From Lentisphaerota bacterium (lineage in GTDB: Bacteria > Verrucomicrobiota > Kiritimatiellia > UBA8416 > VGWJ01): a stretch of 64,000 bases of DNA. A program made the position numbers and the translations under genes. Positions within the stretch are counted from its first letter, which is position 1, and each line of letters begins with the position of its first letter. The notes below the pieces were generated by a model that saw nothing but the letters and a program-made list of their open reading frames with translations, was not told the origin of the DNA and ran no database searches. The stretch lies in NCBI GenBank assembly GCA_016873635.1, contig VGWJ01000011.1:1-64000 (forward strand), read 5' to 3'. Positions 27,961 to 39,086 of this stretch are shown piece by piece.

Positions 27961-29379
27961 TCATTTGAGACGCACGTCACGCACGAAATCCTTCACGCTG
28001 AACCGGGCGTCGTCCATGGTGCGCACGCGCCGGCCGTTGATCCGCAGGTTCTCGATGGTGACGTCCCGCACCATGTGCTCCGCGTCCAGGCCGGCAAAGT
28101 ACAACTCCGGCACGGTCCAGGCGGTCACATCGATGTCCTGGAAACGGATGTCGTCCACGCGTCCGCGGACGGTGTCCTTGCTCCACATCGTGGCGGAGGT
28201 CACCAGCACAATCAGCTGCGAAACATGCCGCGCGGTCTCGGCATACACCTGGTCTTTCTCCTTCTGGTAGACCGGTCGCGTCTGGTCGTCGTCGAGTTCC
28301 ACGCGGATATTCCTGAAAAGCAGGTCGTGGCAGCGCGCGCGATCGCCGTTCTGCACTTCCATGGCGACGTCCAGGCTGTGAATCACGTCGCAGTCGTCGA
28401 AGCGCAGGCCGGCGATCTCGTCGGCCACGGTTTCGGCCCCGATTTCCAGCGCCCGCCCCCAGTCGCACCACAGGACGCAGCGCCGCACGCGGATATCGGC
28501 CACCGGCGCGCAGCCGCAGGAAGCCCCGGCCCAGCTCTTCAGCCCCTTGAAGACGATGCAGTCGTCGAAGGACCGCACGAAGCTGTCTTCCACGCTGCAG
28601 TCCCGGCTGTTGACGAAGTCTATGCCGTCGGCGTTGTAGCGCCACAGGCCCACCAGCTTGACGTTGCGGATCCGCACGTCGCTGCTCAGCACGGGAACGA
28701 GCGTCCAGCCGGGAGGGTCGCGCAGCGTAATGCCTTCGATGTCCACGTGGCGGCAGCCGATCGTGTTGATCAGTCCGCGGGTCTCGCCGCGCGCCAGCCT
28801 GCCGCCGTCGAGTATGCCGCGGCCGCGAATGGCGATGTTCTCGGCCTTCTCGGCCGCGAACGCCCCGTATACCACGGCTCCGCCCGCGATGTAGACGGTC
28901 TGCCCGCCGGTCATGCGGACGATGCCGGGACTGTGAACGCCGGGCCCGAAGTAGAGAACGGAGGGATCGTTCGGGTCCGGCGCGTCCGCTTCCGGCGGAT
29001 CGGCGAAAAGATGCAGGGCCCGGCGCATGCCGTTGACCTCGACGCTGAGCTGGCCCGGCCGCTCCAGCCTGAACCGCAGGACGTTGCCGTCCGTCGACGG
29101 CTTGATTCCCCGGGAAGAGGGCCGCACCCTGGCGTCGCGCATCGGACGCGCGCTGGTCACCGCAACCTCAACCGGCCCGCGCATGTCCCAGGACGCGAAA
29201 GCCGCGATCTCGGTCTGCCCGACCGGCCGTTGATAGCCCGGCCAGACCTGGTTGATGGGCTGCGCCGAAACCCGCGCCTGGTGAACGAAGACCGGCCGGC
29301 CGTTGACGGTCACGGTGTAGTCGGCGGAAGCCGGCGACTCCGCCGGCGCCGGATGCACAGTTACGGTTTCCGTCGTCAT
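27961..29379 (-). CDS. Right-handed beta-helix / glycoside hydrolase 28-like protein
   Basis: NIAIRGRGILDGG...HVDIEGITLRDPPGWTLVPV...YNADGIDFVNSRDCSVEDSFVRSFDDCIVFKG. Confidence 0.8.
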   Translation of the reverse strand: MTTETVTVHPAPAESPASADYTVTVNGRPVFVHQARVSAQPINQVWPGYQRPVGQTEIAAFASWDMRGPVEVAVTSARPMRDARVRPSSRGIKPSTDGNVLRFRLERPGQLSVEVNGMRRALHLFADPPEADAPDPNDPSVLYFGPGVHSPGIVRMTGGQTVYIAGGAVVYGAFAAEKAENIAIRGRGILDGGRLARGETRGLINTIGCRHVDIEGITLRDPPGWTLVPVLSSDVRIRNVKLVGLWRYNADGIDFVNSRDCSVEDSFVRSFDDCIVFKGLKSWAGASCGCAPVADIRVRRCVLWCDWGRALEIGAETVADEIAGLRFDDCDVIHSLDVAMEVQNGDRARCHDLLFRNIRVELDDDQTRPVYQKEKDQVYAETARHVSQLIVLVTSATMWSKDTVRGRVDDIRFQDIDVTAWTVPELYFAGLDAEHMVRDVTIENLRINGRRVRTMDDARFSVKDFVRDVRLK

Positions 29380-29560
29380 TTCATCTCCCTTCCTGCTTCT
29401 TCCGCGATGGCTCGTCGCAGGCCCGGAATCTAGCCGGCGCGCGCCGCAAGGGCAATTGCTAACGCGGCGGCCGCGTATGAAGTGGCGGCCGCGGCATGTC
29501 CGGGTTATGCTTGCTTCGCGCGGAAGGGACCGCGAACCGGGTGCGACTGGGGCGCGAGCG

Positions 29561-29995
29561 ATGGATGCGCAACGCATGAGACACCTTGAACGCCGATGGC
29601 TGGCGCTCACCGCGGGCGCCGCCGCCAACCTGCCCTGGATCGCCGTGTGGGGACACGCCGCGCTGAATCCGGAACGGCTGCACACCCACGTCCCCGTGCT
29701 GTTCATGCTCCTGGCCCTGGGCATCAGCGCCGCGGTCGCGCTGCCCTGCCTGATCGTGTCGGGATTGCTGGTCCGCCGCTGGTTCCTGATCGCCATGCTG
29801 TCCTTCGTCAACGTGTACTGGCCCCTGCGCTGGATCGAGCTGCATGCCGCGGGCGGATACGGCTTTCCCGGCCGTCAGGCCGGCCTGACCGTCTATCTGG
29901 CCCTGATGTTTGTATCGTCGGCAGCCGCCGGCGCGGTCTACTGGATCGCCGACCGCGCCTTGACCGCGTTCCGGAAGCGGCTGCGGTTGCGGTAG
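29561..29995 (+). CDS. Small membrane protein of unknown function
   Basis: Four hydrophobic segments, no recognised domain. Confidence 0.55.
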   Translation: MDAQRMRHLERRWLALTAGAAANLPWIAVWGHAALNPERLHTHVPVLFMLLALGISAAVALPCLIVSGLLVRRWFLIAMLSFVNVYWPLRWIELHAAGGYGFPGRQAGLTVYLALMFVSSAAAGAVYWIADRALTAFRKRLRLR

Positions 29996-30142
29996 CGCGG
30001 CTCGAATCGGTTGCGTCTGCGTCGCCGCACGCGGCGCCGACAACCGGATATTCCACGCAACCGAGAGACGACACACGATTCGCGCCGCGCTGCCGCAACC
30101 GCGACCTTTGCCCCCTCCCCATCCTTACGCGCGGAACCATCC

Positions 30143-32752
30143 TCAAGCAGTGAACACGAACTCCCCGCCCTTCGCGTCGGCGCGCACCTTGCCGCCTTCG
30201 ACCGCCTCGCCGCCCACGATCCGCCGCGCGATCGGCGTCTCGATCTCCCGCTGAATCAGACGCTTGAGCGGCCGCGCGCCGTACACCGGGTCGTAGCCCC
30301 GCTCGGCCAGCAGCCTGCGCGCCGCCGGCGTAACATCCGCCTTCAGCCCGCGCGCGTCCAGTCGCGCGACCAGCTCCGCGAGCTGCAGGTCCACGATGGC
30401 CGCGATCTCCTCGCCGGTCAGAGGCTTGAAGAGCACCACGTCGTCCACGCGGTTGAGGAACTCCGGCCGGAATTCCGTGCGCAGTTCGCGCATCACCAGC
30501 TCCCGCACGTCGTCGCGGATGTGCCCCTTCGCGTCGATACCCTCCAGCAGGTGCGGCGACCCGATGTTGCTGGTCATGATCACGATCGTGTTCTTGAAGT
30601 CCACGGTGCGGCCGTGGGCGTCCGTCAGCCGGCCGTCTTCCAGGATCTGCAGCAGGATGTTGAACACATCGTGGTGCGCTTTCTCGATCTCGTCGAGCAG
30701 CACCACGCTGTAGGGCTTGCGGCGGATGGCCTCGGTGAGCTGTCCGCCTTCGTCATAGCCGATGTACCCGGGCGGGGCGCCCACCAGCCGCGACACGGCG
30801 TGCTTCTCCATGTATTCGCTCATGTCGATGCGCACCATGTTCTCCTCGCCGTCGAACAGCTCCGCGGCCAGCGCCCGCGCCAGCTCGGTCTTGCCCACGC
30901 CCGTCGGCCCCAGGAAGACGAACGACCCGATCGGCCGCCGCGGGTTCTTGATCCCCGCGCGCGCCCGCAGCACCGCGTCGGCCACGGCGCCGACGGCCTC
31001 GCCCTGGCCGATCACGCGCCGGTGCAGCGCTTCGTCCAGCTTCATCAGTTTTTCGCGTTCGCCTTCGAGCAGACGCGTCAGCGGAATGCCCGTCCAGCGC
31101 GAAACCACCTCCGCGATCTCCTCCTCCGAGACCTCCTCCCGCAGCAGCGTCTTGCCGCCCTGCTTGCCGCTCATGGCCTGCTCAAGCGCCGCCAGCTCCG
31201 CCTCGAGCCTGGGGATCACGCCGTGGCGCAGCTCGGCCACCTTGTTCAGGTCGTAGGCCCGTTCCGCTTCCGCGCTGGCGTGGCGCGCCTGCTCCAGCCT
31301 GCCGCGGCATTCGCGCACCTTCTCGATGGCCGCCTTCTCCGACTCCCACTGCGCCCGCATGGCGTCGGCCTGCGCCCGGGCGTCCGCCAGTTCCTTGCGC
31401 AGCACCTTCAGCCGCTCCCTGCTGGCCTTGTCCTTCTCCTTCTTGAGGGCCGTCTCCTCGATCTCCAGACGCATCACCTTGCGCGTGATCTCGTCGAGTT
31501 CCGCCGGCATGGAGTCGATCTCCGTGCGGATGGACGCGCAGGCCTCGTCCATCAGGTCGATGGCCTTGTCGGGCAGGAAACGGTCGCTGATGTAGCGGTC
31601 GGACTGCACCGCCGCGGCCACCAGCGCGGCGTCCTGGATGCGGACGCCGTGATGCACTTCGAACCGCTCGCGCAGCCCGCGCAGGATGGAAACCGTGTCC
31701 TCCACCGAGGGCGCGTCCACCACAACGGGCTGGAACCGGCGCTCCAGCGCCGCGTCCTTCTCCACGTACTTGCGGTACTCGTCCAGGGTCGTGGCCCCGA
31801 TGCAGTGCAGCTCGCCGCGCGCCAGCATGGGTTTCAGCATGTTGCCGGCATCGGTGGAGCCCTCGGTCCGGCCCGCGCCGACGATGTTGTGCACCTCGTC
31901 AATGAAAAGAATGATGCGCCCCTCCGACTGCTTGATCTCCGTCAGAACCGCCTTGAGGCGCTCTTCGAACTCCCCGCGGTACTTGGCGCCCGCCATGAGC
32001 GCCGTCATGTCCAGGGCGAAGATGGTCCTGTCCTTGAGCCCCTCCGGAACGTCGCCCCGCAGGACGCGATGGGCCAAGCCTTCCACGATGGCGGTCTTGC
32101 CCGTGCCCGGCTCGCCGATGAGCACGGGATTGTTCTTGGTCTTGCGCGAGAGAATGCGCACGACGCTGCGGATCTCCGTGTCCCGGCCGATCACCGGGTC
32201 GAGCTTGCCGCCCCTGGCGAGCGCCACGAGGTCAACGCCGTACTTGGTCAGGGCCTCGTAGCTGCCTTCGGGCGCGTCGCTGGTCACGCGCTGATGTCCG
32301 CGCACGCGCCGGAGCTCCTCGAGCACACCGTCGCGGTCCACGCCCAGCTCGGCGAGGATCCGCCCCGCCGGCGTGCCGCGGCCTTCATCCACCACGGCCA
32401 GCAGCAGGTGCTCCACGGAAATGTACTCGTCCTTGAGCCGCGCGGCTTCGTCGCCGGCCTTCAACATCAGCCGGTTCAGCCGCTGCGTGACGTAGACCTT
32501 GCCTGCCTCGACCGCCCCGCCGCTGACGCGCGGCAGCTTGTCCAACTCCTGCTCCAGGCGCGCCTTCAACGACGCGACGTCCGCGCCCATCTTCTCAAGC
32601 AGCCGCGGCACAAGACCGTCCGCCTGCTCAACCATGGCCAGCAACAAGTGCTCGCCATCGACTTCCTGATGGCCGCCGCGCAGGGATCCGGCCTGCGCCG
32701 CCTGCAAGGCCTCACGGGCTTTCTGCGTCAACTCACTGACCGTCGCGCTCAC
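30143..32752 (-). CDS. clpB: ATP-dependent chaperone ClpB
   Basis: Two AAA modules ([38 protein letters not shown]), coiled-coil middle domain, N-terminal Clp repeats. Confidence 0.95.
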   Translation of the reverse strand: MSATVSELTQKAREALQAAQAGSLRGGHQEVDGEHLLLAMVEQADGLVPRLLEKMGADVASLKARLEQELDKLPRVSGGAVEAGKVYVTQRLNRLMLKAGDEAARLKDEYISVEHLLLAVVDEGRGTPAGRILAELGVDRDGVLEELRRVRGHQRVTSDAPEGSYEALTKYGVDLVALARGGKLDPVIGRDTEIRSVVRILSRKTKNNPVLIGEPGTGKTAIVEGLAHRVLRGDVPEGLKDRTIFALDMTALMAGAKYRGEFEERLKAVLTEIKQSEGRIILFIDEVHNIVGAGRTEGSTDAGNMLKPMLARGELHCIGATTLDEYRKYVEKDAALERRFQPVVVDAPSVEDTVSILRGLRERFEVHHGVRIQDAALVAAAVQSDRYISDRFLPDKAIDLMDEACASIRTEIDSMPAELDEITRKVMRLEIEETALKKEKDKASRERLKVLRKELADARAQADAMRAQWESEKAAIEKVRECRGRLEQARHASAEAERAYDLNKVAELRHGVIPRLEAELAALEQAMSGKQGGKTLLREEVSEEEIAEVVSRWTGIPLTRLLEGEREKLMKLDEALHRRVIGQGEAVGAVADAVLRARAGIKNPRRPIGSFVFLGPTGVGKTELARALAAELFDGEENMVRIDMSEYMEKHAVSRLVGAPPGYIGYDEGGQLTEAIRRKPYSVVLLDEIEKAHHDVFNILLQILEDGRLTDAHGRTVDFKNTIVIMTSNIGSPHLLEGIDAKGHIRDDVRELVMRELRTEFRPEFLNRVDDVVLFKPLTGEEIAAIVDLQLAELVARLDARGLKADVTPAARRLLAERGYDPVYGARPLKRLIQREIETPIARRIVGGEAVEGGKVRADAKGGEFVFTA

Positions 32753-32847
32753 TGTTTGTTCCTCCGCATGAAAACGTCTTTGACAGGACAGTCAGCAATA
32801 GCCGTGCCATATCAACACGACCGCCTCCGCCATGGTCCTACGTCTTT

Positions 32848-32869
32848 CAGGCACAGACTGTTGTGCCTG
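32848..32869. promoter_or_regulatory. Perfect dyad CAGGCACA-N6-TGTGCCTG upstream of clpB
   Basis: 8-bp perfect arms in the intergenic region between clpB and the divergent ABC operon. Confidence 0.4.
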
Positions 32870-33106
32870 TCAGTCGCATACGCCCCATCCGCCGTATCTC
32901 CCTGAATTTGCGCCATACTGTCCCACCTCGGCGCCGACTGTACGGGATTCTCTTCGCCCCCCTGTCGCCCACAAAGCCCTTGAAAAACCCATCCTGATCT
33001 CTAAGAATCAGAGCCCCGTTTTCGTAAAGGGATGATAGGACGAAAGGCCGCGGCGGCGCGCCGCATCGACCGGAAGGCCCGGCATACGGATACAGCGAGG
33101 ACAGGG

Positions 33107-33841
33107 ATGATCACAACCAGCAACCTTCACAAACACTTCGGCCGCATTCACGCCGTGCGCGGCGTGTCCTTCTCCGTGCAGAAGGGCGAGGTCCTGGGTT
33201 TCCTGGGGCCCAACGGCGCCGGCAAGACCACAACCATGCGCATGATCACCGGTTTCCTGCCGCCCAGTTCCGGTACGGCCACGGTCTGCGGGCACGACGT
33301 GAGCGATGCCCCCGTCGAGGCCAAGCGCGTGATCGGATACCTGCCCGAAAACGCGCCGCTGTACGGCTCGATGACCGTGCGCGACCTGCTCACGTTCGCC
33401 GCGGAGATCCGCGGCTTCCGCGGCAAGGCGCGCGCGGCGCGGGTCGATGCCGCGATCGAGAAATGCCGGCTGGGCAGCGTACGCAACCAGTCCGTCGCAA
33501 CGCTGTCCAAGGGCTATCGCCAGCGCACCTGCTTCGCCCAGGCGGTCCTGCACGACCCGCCCGTGCTGATCATGGACGAGCCTACCGACGGCCTGGATCC
33601 CAACCAGAAACACGTCGTGCGCCTGATGATCCGGGAGATGGCCGCCGAGAAGGCCATCATCGTGTCGACCCACATTCTCGAGGAAGTGGACGCCGTATGC
33701 ACGCGCGCCATCATCATCAGCAACGGGACCGTGGTGGCGAACGGCACGCCGGACGAGCTCAGGGCCCGCAGCGGCAGCGGACGGCTGGACGACGTCTTCA
33801 GGAAACTCACGCTCGGCGAGGAGGATGTGACCAATGGATAG
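33107..33841 (+). CDS. ABC transporter ATP-binding protein (GldA-like)
   Basis: GPNGAGKTTTMRMITGFLPPSSGTATVCGHDV; LIMDEPTDGLDPNQ. Confidence 0.9.
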   Translation: MITTSNLHKHFGRIHAVRGVSFSVQKGEVLGFLGPNGAGKTTTMRMITGFLPPSSGTATVCGHDVSDAPVEAKRVIGYLPENAPLYGSMTVRDLLTFAAEIRGFRGKARAARVDAAIEKCRLGSVRNQSVATLSKGYRQRTCFAQAVLHDPPVLIMDEPTDGLDPNQKHVVRLMIREMAAEKAIIVSTHILEEVDAVCTRAIIISNGTVVANGTPDELRARSGSGRLDDVFRKLTLGEEDVTNG

Positions 33842-34577
33842 CCTGAGAGTCTCAATGGCCGTGTTCAAGAGGGAGTTGCGCTCGTATTTCGAGTCGCCGG
33901 TGGCTTATGTGTTCATCGTCGCCTTTCTGCTGCTCACGGGTTTTCTGACCTTCTCCGTGACGCAGTTCTACGAGCGGGGCGTTGCCGACCTTCAGCCTTT
34001 CTTCTTCTGGCACCCCTGGGTCTATCTGCTGCTGATCCCGGCGGCCACGATGGGCCTGTGGGCCGAGGAACGGCGGTCGGGCACGATCGAGTTGCTGCTG
34101 ACCATGCCCGTGACCATGACGCAAGCCATCATGGGCAAGTTCCTGGCGGCCTGGCTGTTCATCACGCTGGCGATCGCGCTCACCCTGCCGGTGGTCTTTA
34201 CGACGGGCTACCTGGGCGACCCGGACCTGGGCGTGGCGTTTTCGGGCTACCTCGGATCGGCGCTGCTGGCCGGCGCCTGCGTCGCCATCGGCATGCTGGC
34301 TTCGTCGACCACGCGCAGCCAGGTCATCGCGTTCGTCGTCTCGCTGATCGTCTGCCTGGTTTTGCTCCTGGCCGGCTGGCCCCCGGTCACCGGTTTCTTC
34401 GTGCGCTGGGCGCCGACCTGGCTGGTCGACGCGATAGCGGCGTTCAGCCTCATGCCGCACTTCGAGTCCATGCAGCGCGGCGTGGTCGACCTTGCGGACA
34501 TCGGCTACTACGTGAGCGTGATCGTATTCATGCTCTTCGCGACCCACCTGGTAATCAACAACCGCAAATCCGCCTGA
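33834..34577 (+). CDS. ABC-2-type permease (GldF-like)
   Basis: Multi-TM; FKRELRSYFESPVAYVFIVAFLLLTGFLTF; EERRSGTIELLLTMPVTMTQAIMGKFLAAW. Confidence 0.88.
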   Translation: MDSLRVSMAVFKRELRSYFESPVAYVFIVAFLLLTGFLTFSVTQFYERGVADLQPFFFWHPWVYLLLIPAATMGLWAEERRSGTIELLLTMPVTMTQAIMGKFLAAWLFITLAIALTLPVVFTTGYLGDPDLGVAFSGYLGSALLAGACVAIGMLASSTTRSQVIAFVVSLIVCLVLLLAGWPPVTGFFVRWAPTWLVDAIAAFSLMPHFESMQRGVVDLADIGYYVSVIVFMLFATHLVINNRKSA

Positions 34578-34590
34578 GGAGCGCGCACCC

Positions 34591-36507
34591 ATGACGACAA
34601 AGAAGAAAGGACGCGATACGCTGACCCGGGCCACGACCGGCGCCGCCGGACTGCTCATCCTGCTGGCCATCCTGATCGCCGCCAACGTGGTCCTGCGGAA
34701 CCTGCGTCTCCGGGCGGACCTCACCGAGCAGAAGCTCTACACCCTCTCCGAGGGAACCCGCAACATCCTGCGCGGGCTTGACCGCGACGTCACGCTCAAG
34801 CTGTTCTTCAACAGCAGTTCGCCCGAAGCGCCCGTGGCGCTGAAAAGCTACGCGCGGCAGGTCGAGGATCTTCTCCGGGAATACCGGCTGCGCTCGGGCG
34901 GACGGATCACCGTCGAAACCTTCGATCCGAAGCCCGACTCCGACGCCGAGGAATGGGCCCAGCGCTACGGCATTCAGGGCTGGCAGCTCGGCATGCTGAG
35001 CGCGCCGCTGATGTTGGGCCTGGTGGCCGTGTCCGGAGGCGCCGAAGCCGTGATCCCGGCGCTCGATCCGCGCCTGGAGACGCTGCTGGAATACCACGTC
35101 ACGCGTCTGATCTACCGCGTGGCGCACCCCGAGAAACCGGTCGTCGGCGTCATAAGCAGCCTGCCCGTGCTCGGCGCGCGCGGCCCCATGTACCCCATGC
35201 CCGGCCAGCCGCCCGGCGGCGCGCCGCCCTGGATCGCCTTCCGCAACCTGCGGGAAGACTACGACCTCCGCGCGATCGATCCCGCCGCCGCGGAAATCGC
35301 CCCCGACGTCCAGGCCCTGATCGTTATCCACCCCAAGGACCCCTCGCCCGAGACGCTGTTCGCCATCGATCAGTTCGTCCTGCGCGGCGGACACCTCATG
35401 GCGTTTCTCGATCCCGCCAGCCTCGTCGAAACCGAGCTCAGCGGCGTTTCGCCCCTGGCCGGCCGCGGCGCCGGCTCGAACCTGGGCCGCCTGCTGGAAA
35501 CCTGGGGCGTGGGGTACGACGCCTCGAAGGTGCTTGCCGACCTCCGCGCCGTCTCGCGCGTGCGCGGCCCGCAGAACCGCGTCGAGGAAAGTCCGGTGTG
35601 GCTGAGCCTGCGCGCCGCGAACGTGAACGCCGGCGACCTGCTCACCTCTCAGCTCGAGTCGCTGCTGATGCCCTACGCCGGCGTCTTCTCCGACCGCACT
35701 TCTTCCGACCTGGAATTCACGCCTCTGATCACCTCCTCCGACAGCATCGGCGTGGTCTCGGCCATGACGGCGCAATTCGGCAGCGAGGCGATCCGGCGCG
35801 ACTTCAAGCCCGAGCCGACGCCCGCGCACGTGGCCGTGAAGCTCAGCGGGAAGTTCACGACCGCGTTCCCGGACGGCAAGCCCGGGAAGACGGGACCCCC
35901 ATCGGAGGCCGAAGGCTCCGGCCAGGACGAAGCCGGGACCAGCCCCCCCGCCCTCACGGAAGGCAGGTCCATGGTCATTCTCGTGGGCGACGCGGACATG
36001 CTCTACGACCGCTTCTGCGTTCAGCAGATGGACTTCCTCGGCTTCGCGGCCTACCAGCCCATGAACAACAACCTCGATTTCCTGGACAACGCCGTGGAAC
36101 TGGCTTCCGGCAGCTCGGACCTCATTGCCATCCGCTCGCGGGGCAAGTTCACGCGGCCCTTCGACCGGGTGCTCGCCCTGGAATCCGCCGCGCGCCGGGA
36201 GTGGCAGTCCCGCGAGGACGATCTCTCGGACAAGCTGCGCGAGGCGCAGCGCCAGTTGCGCGAGCTGCAGACGGAAAAGGACTCCAGCCAGCGCTTCATC
36301 CTGAGCGCGCGCCAGAAGGAAGCCGTCGAGCGCTTCCGCGAAGAGGAGCTCCGCATCAAGCAGGAGCTCAAGGAAGTGCGCAAGAATCTGCGGCGCGATA
36401 TCGAGCGGCTGGGCGTGGCGGTCAAGGTGATCAATATCGGTCTGATGCCGCTTGCCGTGAGCCTCGCCGGCGTGGGCTACGCCCTGCTGCGCCGCAAGGC
36501 AAAATGA
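34591..36507 (+). CDS. GldG-family ABC-type accessory protein
   Basis: N- and C-terminal TMs; DLTEQKLYTLSEGTRNILRGLDRDVTLKLFFNSS; MVILVGDADMLYDRFC. Confidence 0.85.
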   Translation: MTTKKKGRDTLTRATTGAAGLLILLAILIAANVVLRNLRLRADLTEQKLYTLSEGTRNILRGLDRDVTLKLFFNSSSPEAPVALKSYARQVEDLLREYRLRSGGRITVETFDPKPDSDAEEWAQRYGIQGWQLGMLSAPLMLGLVAVSGGAEAVIPALDPRLETLLEYHVTRLIYRVAHPEKPVVGVISSLPVLGARGPMYPMPGQPPGGAPPWIAFRNLREDYDLRAIDPAAAEIAPDVQALIVIHPKDPSPETLFAIDQFVLRGGHLMAFLDPASLVETELSGVSPLAGRGAGSNLGRLLETWGVGYDASKVLADLRAVSRVRGPQNRVEESPVWLSLRAANVNAGDLLTSQLESLLMPYAGVFSDRTSSDLEFTPLITSSDSIGVVSAMTAQFGSEAIRRDFKPEPTPAHVAVKLSGKFTTAFPDGKPGKTGPPSEAEGSGQDEAGTSPPALTEGRSMVILVGDADMLYDRFCVQQMDFLGFAAYQPMNNNLDFLDNAVELASGSSDLIAIRSRGKFTRPFDRVLALESAARREWQSREDDLSDKLREAQRQLRELQTEKDSSQRFILSARQKEAVERFREEELRIKQELKEVRKNLRRDIERLGVAVKVINIGLMPLAVSLAGVGYALLRRKAK

Positions 36508-36534
36508 CCGCACGGCATCCGAGGAGGGCAAACC

Positions 36535-37830
36535 ATGAAGTCCCGAACGCTTGTTATTCTGACCGCGCTGGCCGCCGTGCTGGTCGCGCTGGCCGCGCTG
36601 ACGTCCCGGGAGCGAAGGGCGGCGGAACCGCGGGAGCTGGGCCGGCCGGTGCTGCCCGGCCTGCAGGTGAACGACGTCACGGCCGTCCGCATCGTCTCGC
36701 CCGCGGGCACGTCCGCCGTGGCGCGCGCCGATGAGCTGTGGACGGTGCCCGACCGCTACGGGTACCCGGCCGATTTCACGAAAGTGAAGGAGCTCCTCCT
36801 GAAGCTGTCGGAGATGAAGATCGGCCAGACGGTGCGGGCCGACGAGCGGCAGCTCCGCAAGCTGCGCGTGCTGCCGCCCGGCTCGGGCGCCGCCGCGGAA
36901 GAAACCGGCACGCTTGTCGAACTGAAGGGGGCGTCGGGCGCCGCGGCGGCGAACCTGCTGGTGGGCGCGCCGCACAGCCGCACGCCGTCCGAACCGGGCG
37001 CATACGGCGGCTATCCGGACGGAACCTACGTGTCGCCGGACAACGGACGGCGCGTCTACCTGGTGGCCGATCTGTTCGACGACCTGCCCGGCACACCCCA
37101 GGAGTGGATGGACGCGGAGCTGCTCAATGTTCCGGCGAACGATGTCGCGCGCATCACCATAACCGGCCCCGGACGCAAGGACGTCCGGCTCAGCCGGAAC
37201 GCCGAGAGCAACCAGCTCGCGCTCGACGACCTCGCCGCGAACGAACAGCTCGACTCATCCGGGCTCTACGCCGTGGAATCGGCCCTCAGCTACCTGCGCC
37301 TGGAGGACGTGGCCGACCCTTCGCTGGACGCCGCGGCGACAGGCCTCGCCGAGCCGATCGTGTTCAGCCTCGAAACCGCCAAAGGCGAAATCTACACCGT
37401 GCGCCTGGGAACCAATGCGCCCGGCGACGCCGATTCCGGTCTCCGCTACGCGCGGATCGCCGTTGCCCCGGGCGAGCCGCCCGCCACGGAAGAAACCCCG
37501 GAAGACAAGGCCGCGGAGGACGAAGAAGCCCCGGCGACCGACAAGGGACGGGCCGAGCGCGCCGAACTGGAGAAGAAGGTCGCCGACCTTAACAAACGCC
37601 TGGCGGGGTGGACCTATCTGCTCTCGTCCTACAAGGCCGAAGGCCTGGCCAGGACGCGCGAAGAGCTCGCAAAGCCGAAGGAAGAAGAAAAGCAGGAGAC
37701 GCAGAACGAAGAGGCGGGAGACGCCGCGCAAACGGAAGCCGGCAGCGAGAGCGCGGACGCGGAAGAGACCAGCGCCCCGCGGGAAGACGCGAAAGCCGCG
37801 AGCGGAGAGCCGACGACGACGACGGAGTAA
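36535..37830 (+). CDS. DUF4340-like protein with charged low-complexity C-terminus
   Basis: Follows the GldG gene; N-terminal TM; pattern EPRELGRPVLPGLQVNDVTAVRIVSPAGTSAVAR...WTVPDRYGYPADFTKVKELL. Confidence 0.75.
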   Translation: MKSRTLVILTALAAVLVALAALTSRERRAAEPRELGRPVLPGLQVNDVTAVRIVSPAGTSAVARADELWTVPDRYGYPADFTKVKELLLKLSEMKIGQTVRADERQLRKLRVLPPGSGAAAEETGTLVELKGASGAAAANLLVGAPHSRTPSEPGAYGGYPDGTYVSPDNGRRVYLVADLFDDLPGTPQEWMDAELLNVPANDVARITITGPGRKDVRLSRNAESNQLALDDLAANEQLDSSGLYAVESALSYLRLEDVADPSLDAAATGLAEPIVFSLETAKGEIYTVRLGTNAPGDADSGLRYARIAVAPGEPPATEETPEDKAAEDEEAPATDKGRAERAELEKKVADLNKRLAGWTYLLSSYKAEGLARTREELAKPKEEEKQETQNEEAGDAAQTEAGSESADAEETSAPREDAKAASGEPTTTTE

Positions 37831-38091
37831 CGCCGCGCCGCGAGGAAAGCGACGGCGGGCGGCCCGGGAAGCCGCGGCCCCTCCCCGGCGCCGGCGGATC
37901 CTGTTCCGGAAGGGACAGCGGCGCCCGGCCGTCCTCGACTGCTTCGCACTGCCCGGGCCGCCAGGGCCGGGGGAAAGCGGCCGCACGGGCGGGAACGCGA
38001 CCCTCTCAGCCTGTGCCTGCAAGGCCGCCGCCTCTAAGCGCGACGACTTGCGAAACGTTTTCTTGTTTGGGAACCAACGAGAGGAACAGCC

Positions 38092-39075
38092 ATGACCGAC
38101 ATCGCCGGAACCACCAACCTTGTCGCCGACCAGGCCCGCGTCGTGGAGCGCCTGCGGCAGGAAGTCACCAAAGTGCTGGTGGGGCAGGAAAACCTGCTCA
38201 CGCGCATGCTGATCGCCCTGATCACGGGCGGGCACATCCTGCTGGAAGGCGTGCCGGGACTGGCCAAGACGACCGCCGTCAAGACTCTGGCGCAGGCCCT
38301 GGGCCTGAAATTCCAGCGCATCTCCTTCACGCCCGACCTCCTGCCGGCCGACGTCATCGGCACCATGATCTATAACCCCAAGGACGGCGCTTTCAGCCCG
38401 CGCCAGGGGCCCGTCTTCACGAACCTGCTGCTGGCCGACGAGATCAACCGCGCGCCGGCCAAGGTGCAGTCCGCCCTGCTGGAAGCCATGCAGGAACACC
38501 AGGTCACGATCGGCGACCGCACCTACGCCATCCCCGAGCCCTTCATGGTCATGGCCACGCAGAACCCGATCGAACAGGAAGGCACCTACCCCCTGCCCGA
38601 GGCGCAGGTCGACCGCTTCATGCTGAAGTGCATCATACGGTATCCCTCCAAGGACGACGAGCGGCGCATCATGGATCGCTTCGCGCGCCGCGCGGCGATC
38701 AGCGTCGACCCGGTGATCGACGCCGACCAGCTCGCCGCCATGCGCGGCGTTCTCGACCAGGTCTACTGCGACGAGAAGGTCGGCGATTACATTCTCGACA
38801 TCGTGTTTGCCACGCGCAAGCCGTCGCAGTACGGACTGCCCATCGATCACCAGATCGAGTACGGCGCCTCGCCGCGCGCGACGCTGTATCTCAACCTCGC
38901 CGCCCGGGCCAACGCCATGCTGCACGGCCGCGCCTACGCCACGCCGCAGGACGTCAAGGAAATCGCCTACGACGTGCTCCGGCACCGCATCATTCTCACC
39001 TACGAAGCCGAGGCCGAGGAGGTGGCCAGCGAAGACATTGTCCGCCGCATCCTCGACCAGATACCGGTGCCGTAG
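38092..39075 (+). CDS. MoxR-family AAA ATPase
   Basis: GGHILLEGVPGLAKTTAVKTLAQALGLKFQRISFTPDLLPADVIGT; LLADEINRAPAKVQSALLEAMQE. Confidence 0.95.
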   Translation: MTDIAGTTNLVADQARVVERLRQEVTKVLVGQENLLTRMLIALITGGHILLEGVPGLAKTTAVKTLAQALGLKFQRISFTPDLLPADVIGTMIYNPKDGAFSPRQGPVFTNLLLADEINRAPAKVQSALLEAMQEHQVTIGDRTYAIPEPFMVMATQNPIEQEGTYPLPEAQVDRFMLKCIIRYPSKDDERRIMDRFARRAAISVDPVIDADQLAAMRGVLDQVYCDEKVGDYILDIVFATRKPSQYGLPIDHQIEYGASPRATLYLNLAARANAMLHGRAYATPQDVKEIAYDVLRHRIILTYEAEAEEVASEDIVRRILDQIPVP

Positions 39076-39086
39076 CGCGAGAGGAA

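Noticed and set aside
30011-32905. 964-aa plus-strand ORF antisense to clpB
   Set aside because: Shadow ORF of a very GC-rich gene; arginine/histidine/alanine-rich translation without domain features, while the minus strand is unambiguous ClpB.
34555-36975. 806-aa minus-strand ORF antisense to gldG and the DUF4340 gene
   Set aside because: Shadow ORF; opposite-strand proteins have clear family signatures.
37490-37830. Charged low-complexity C-terminus of the DUF4340 protein as another inserted element
   Set aside because: EE/AE-rich sequence without palindromic structure or similarity to the repeat families; ordinary low complexity is sufficient.
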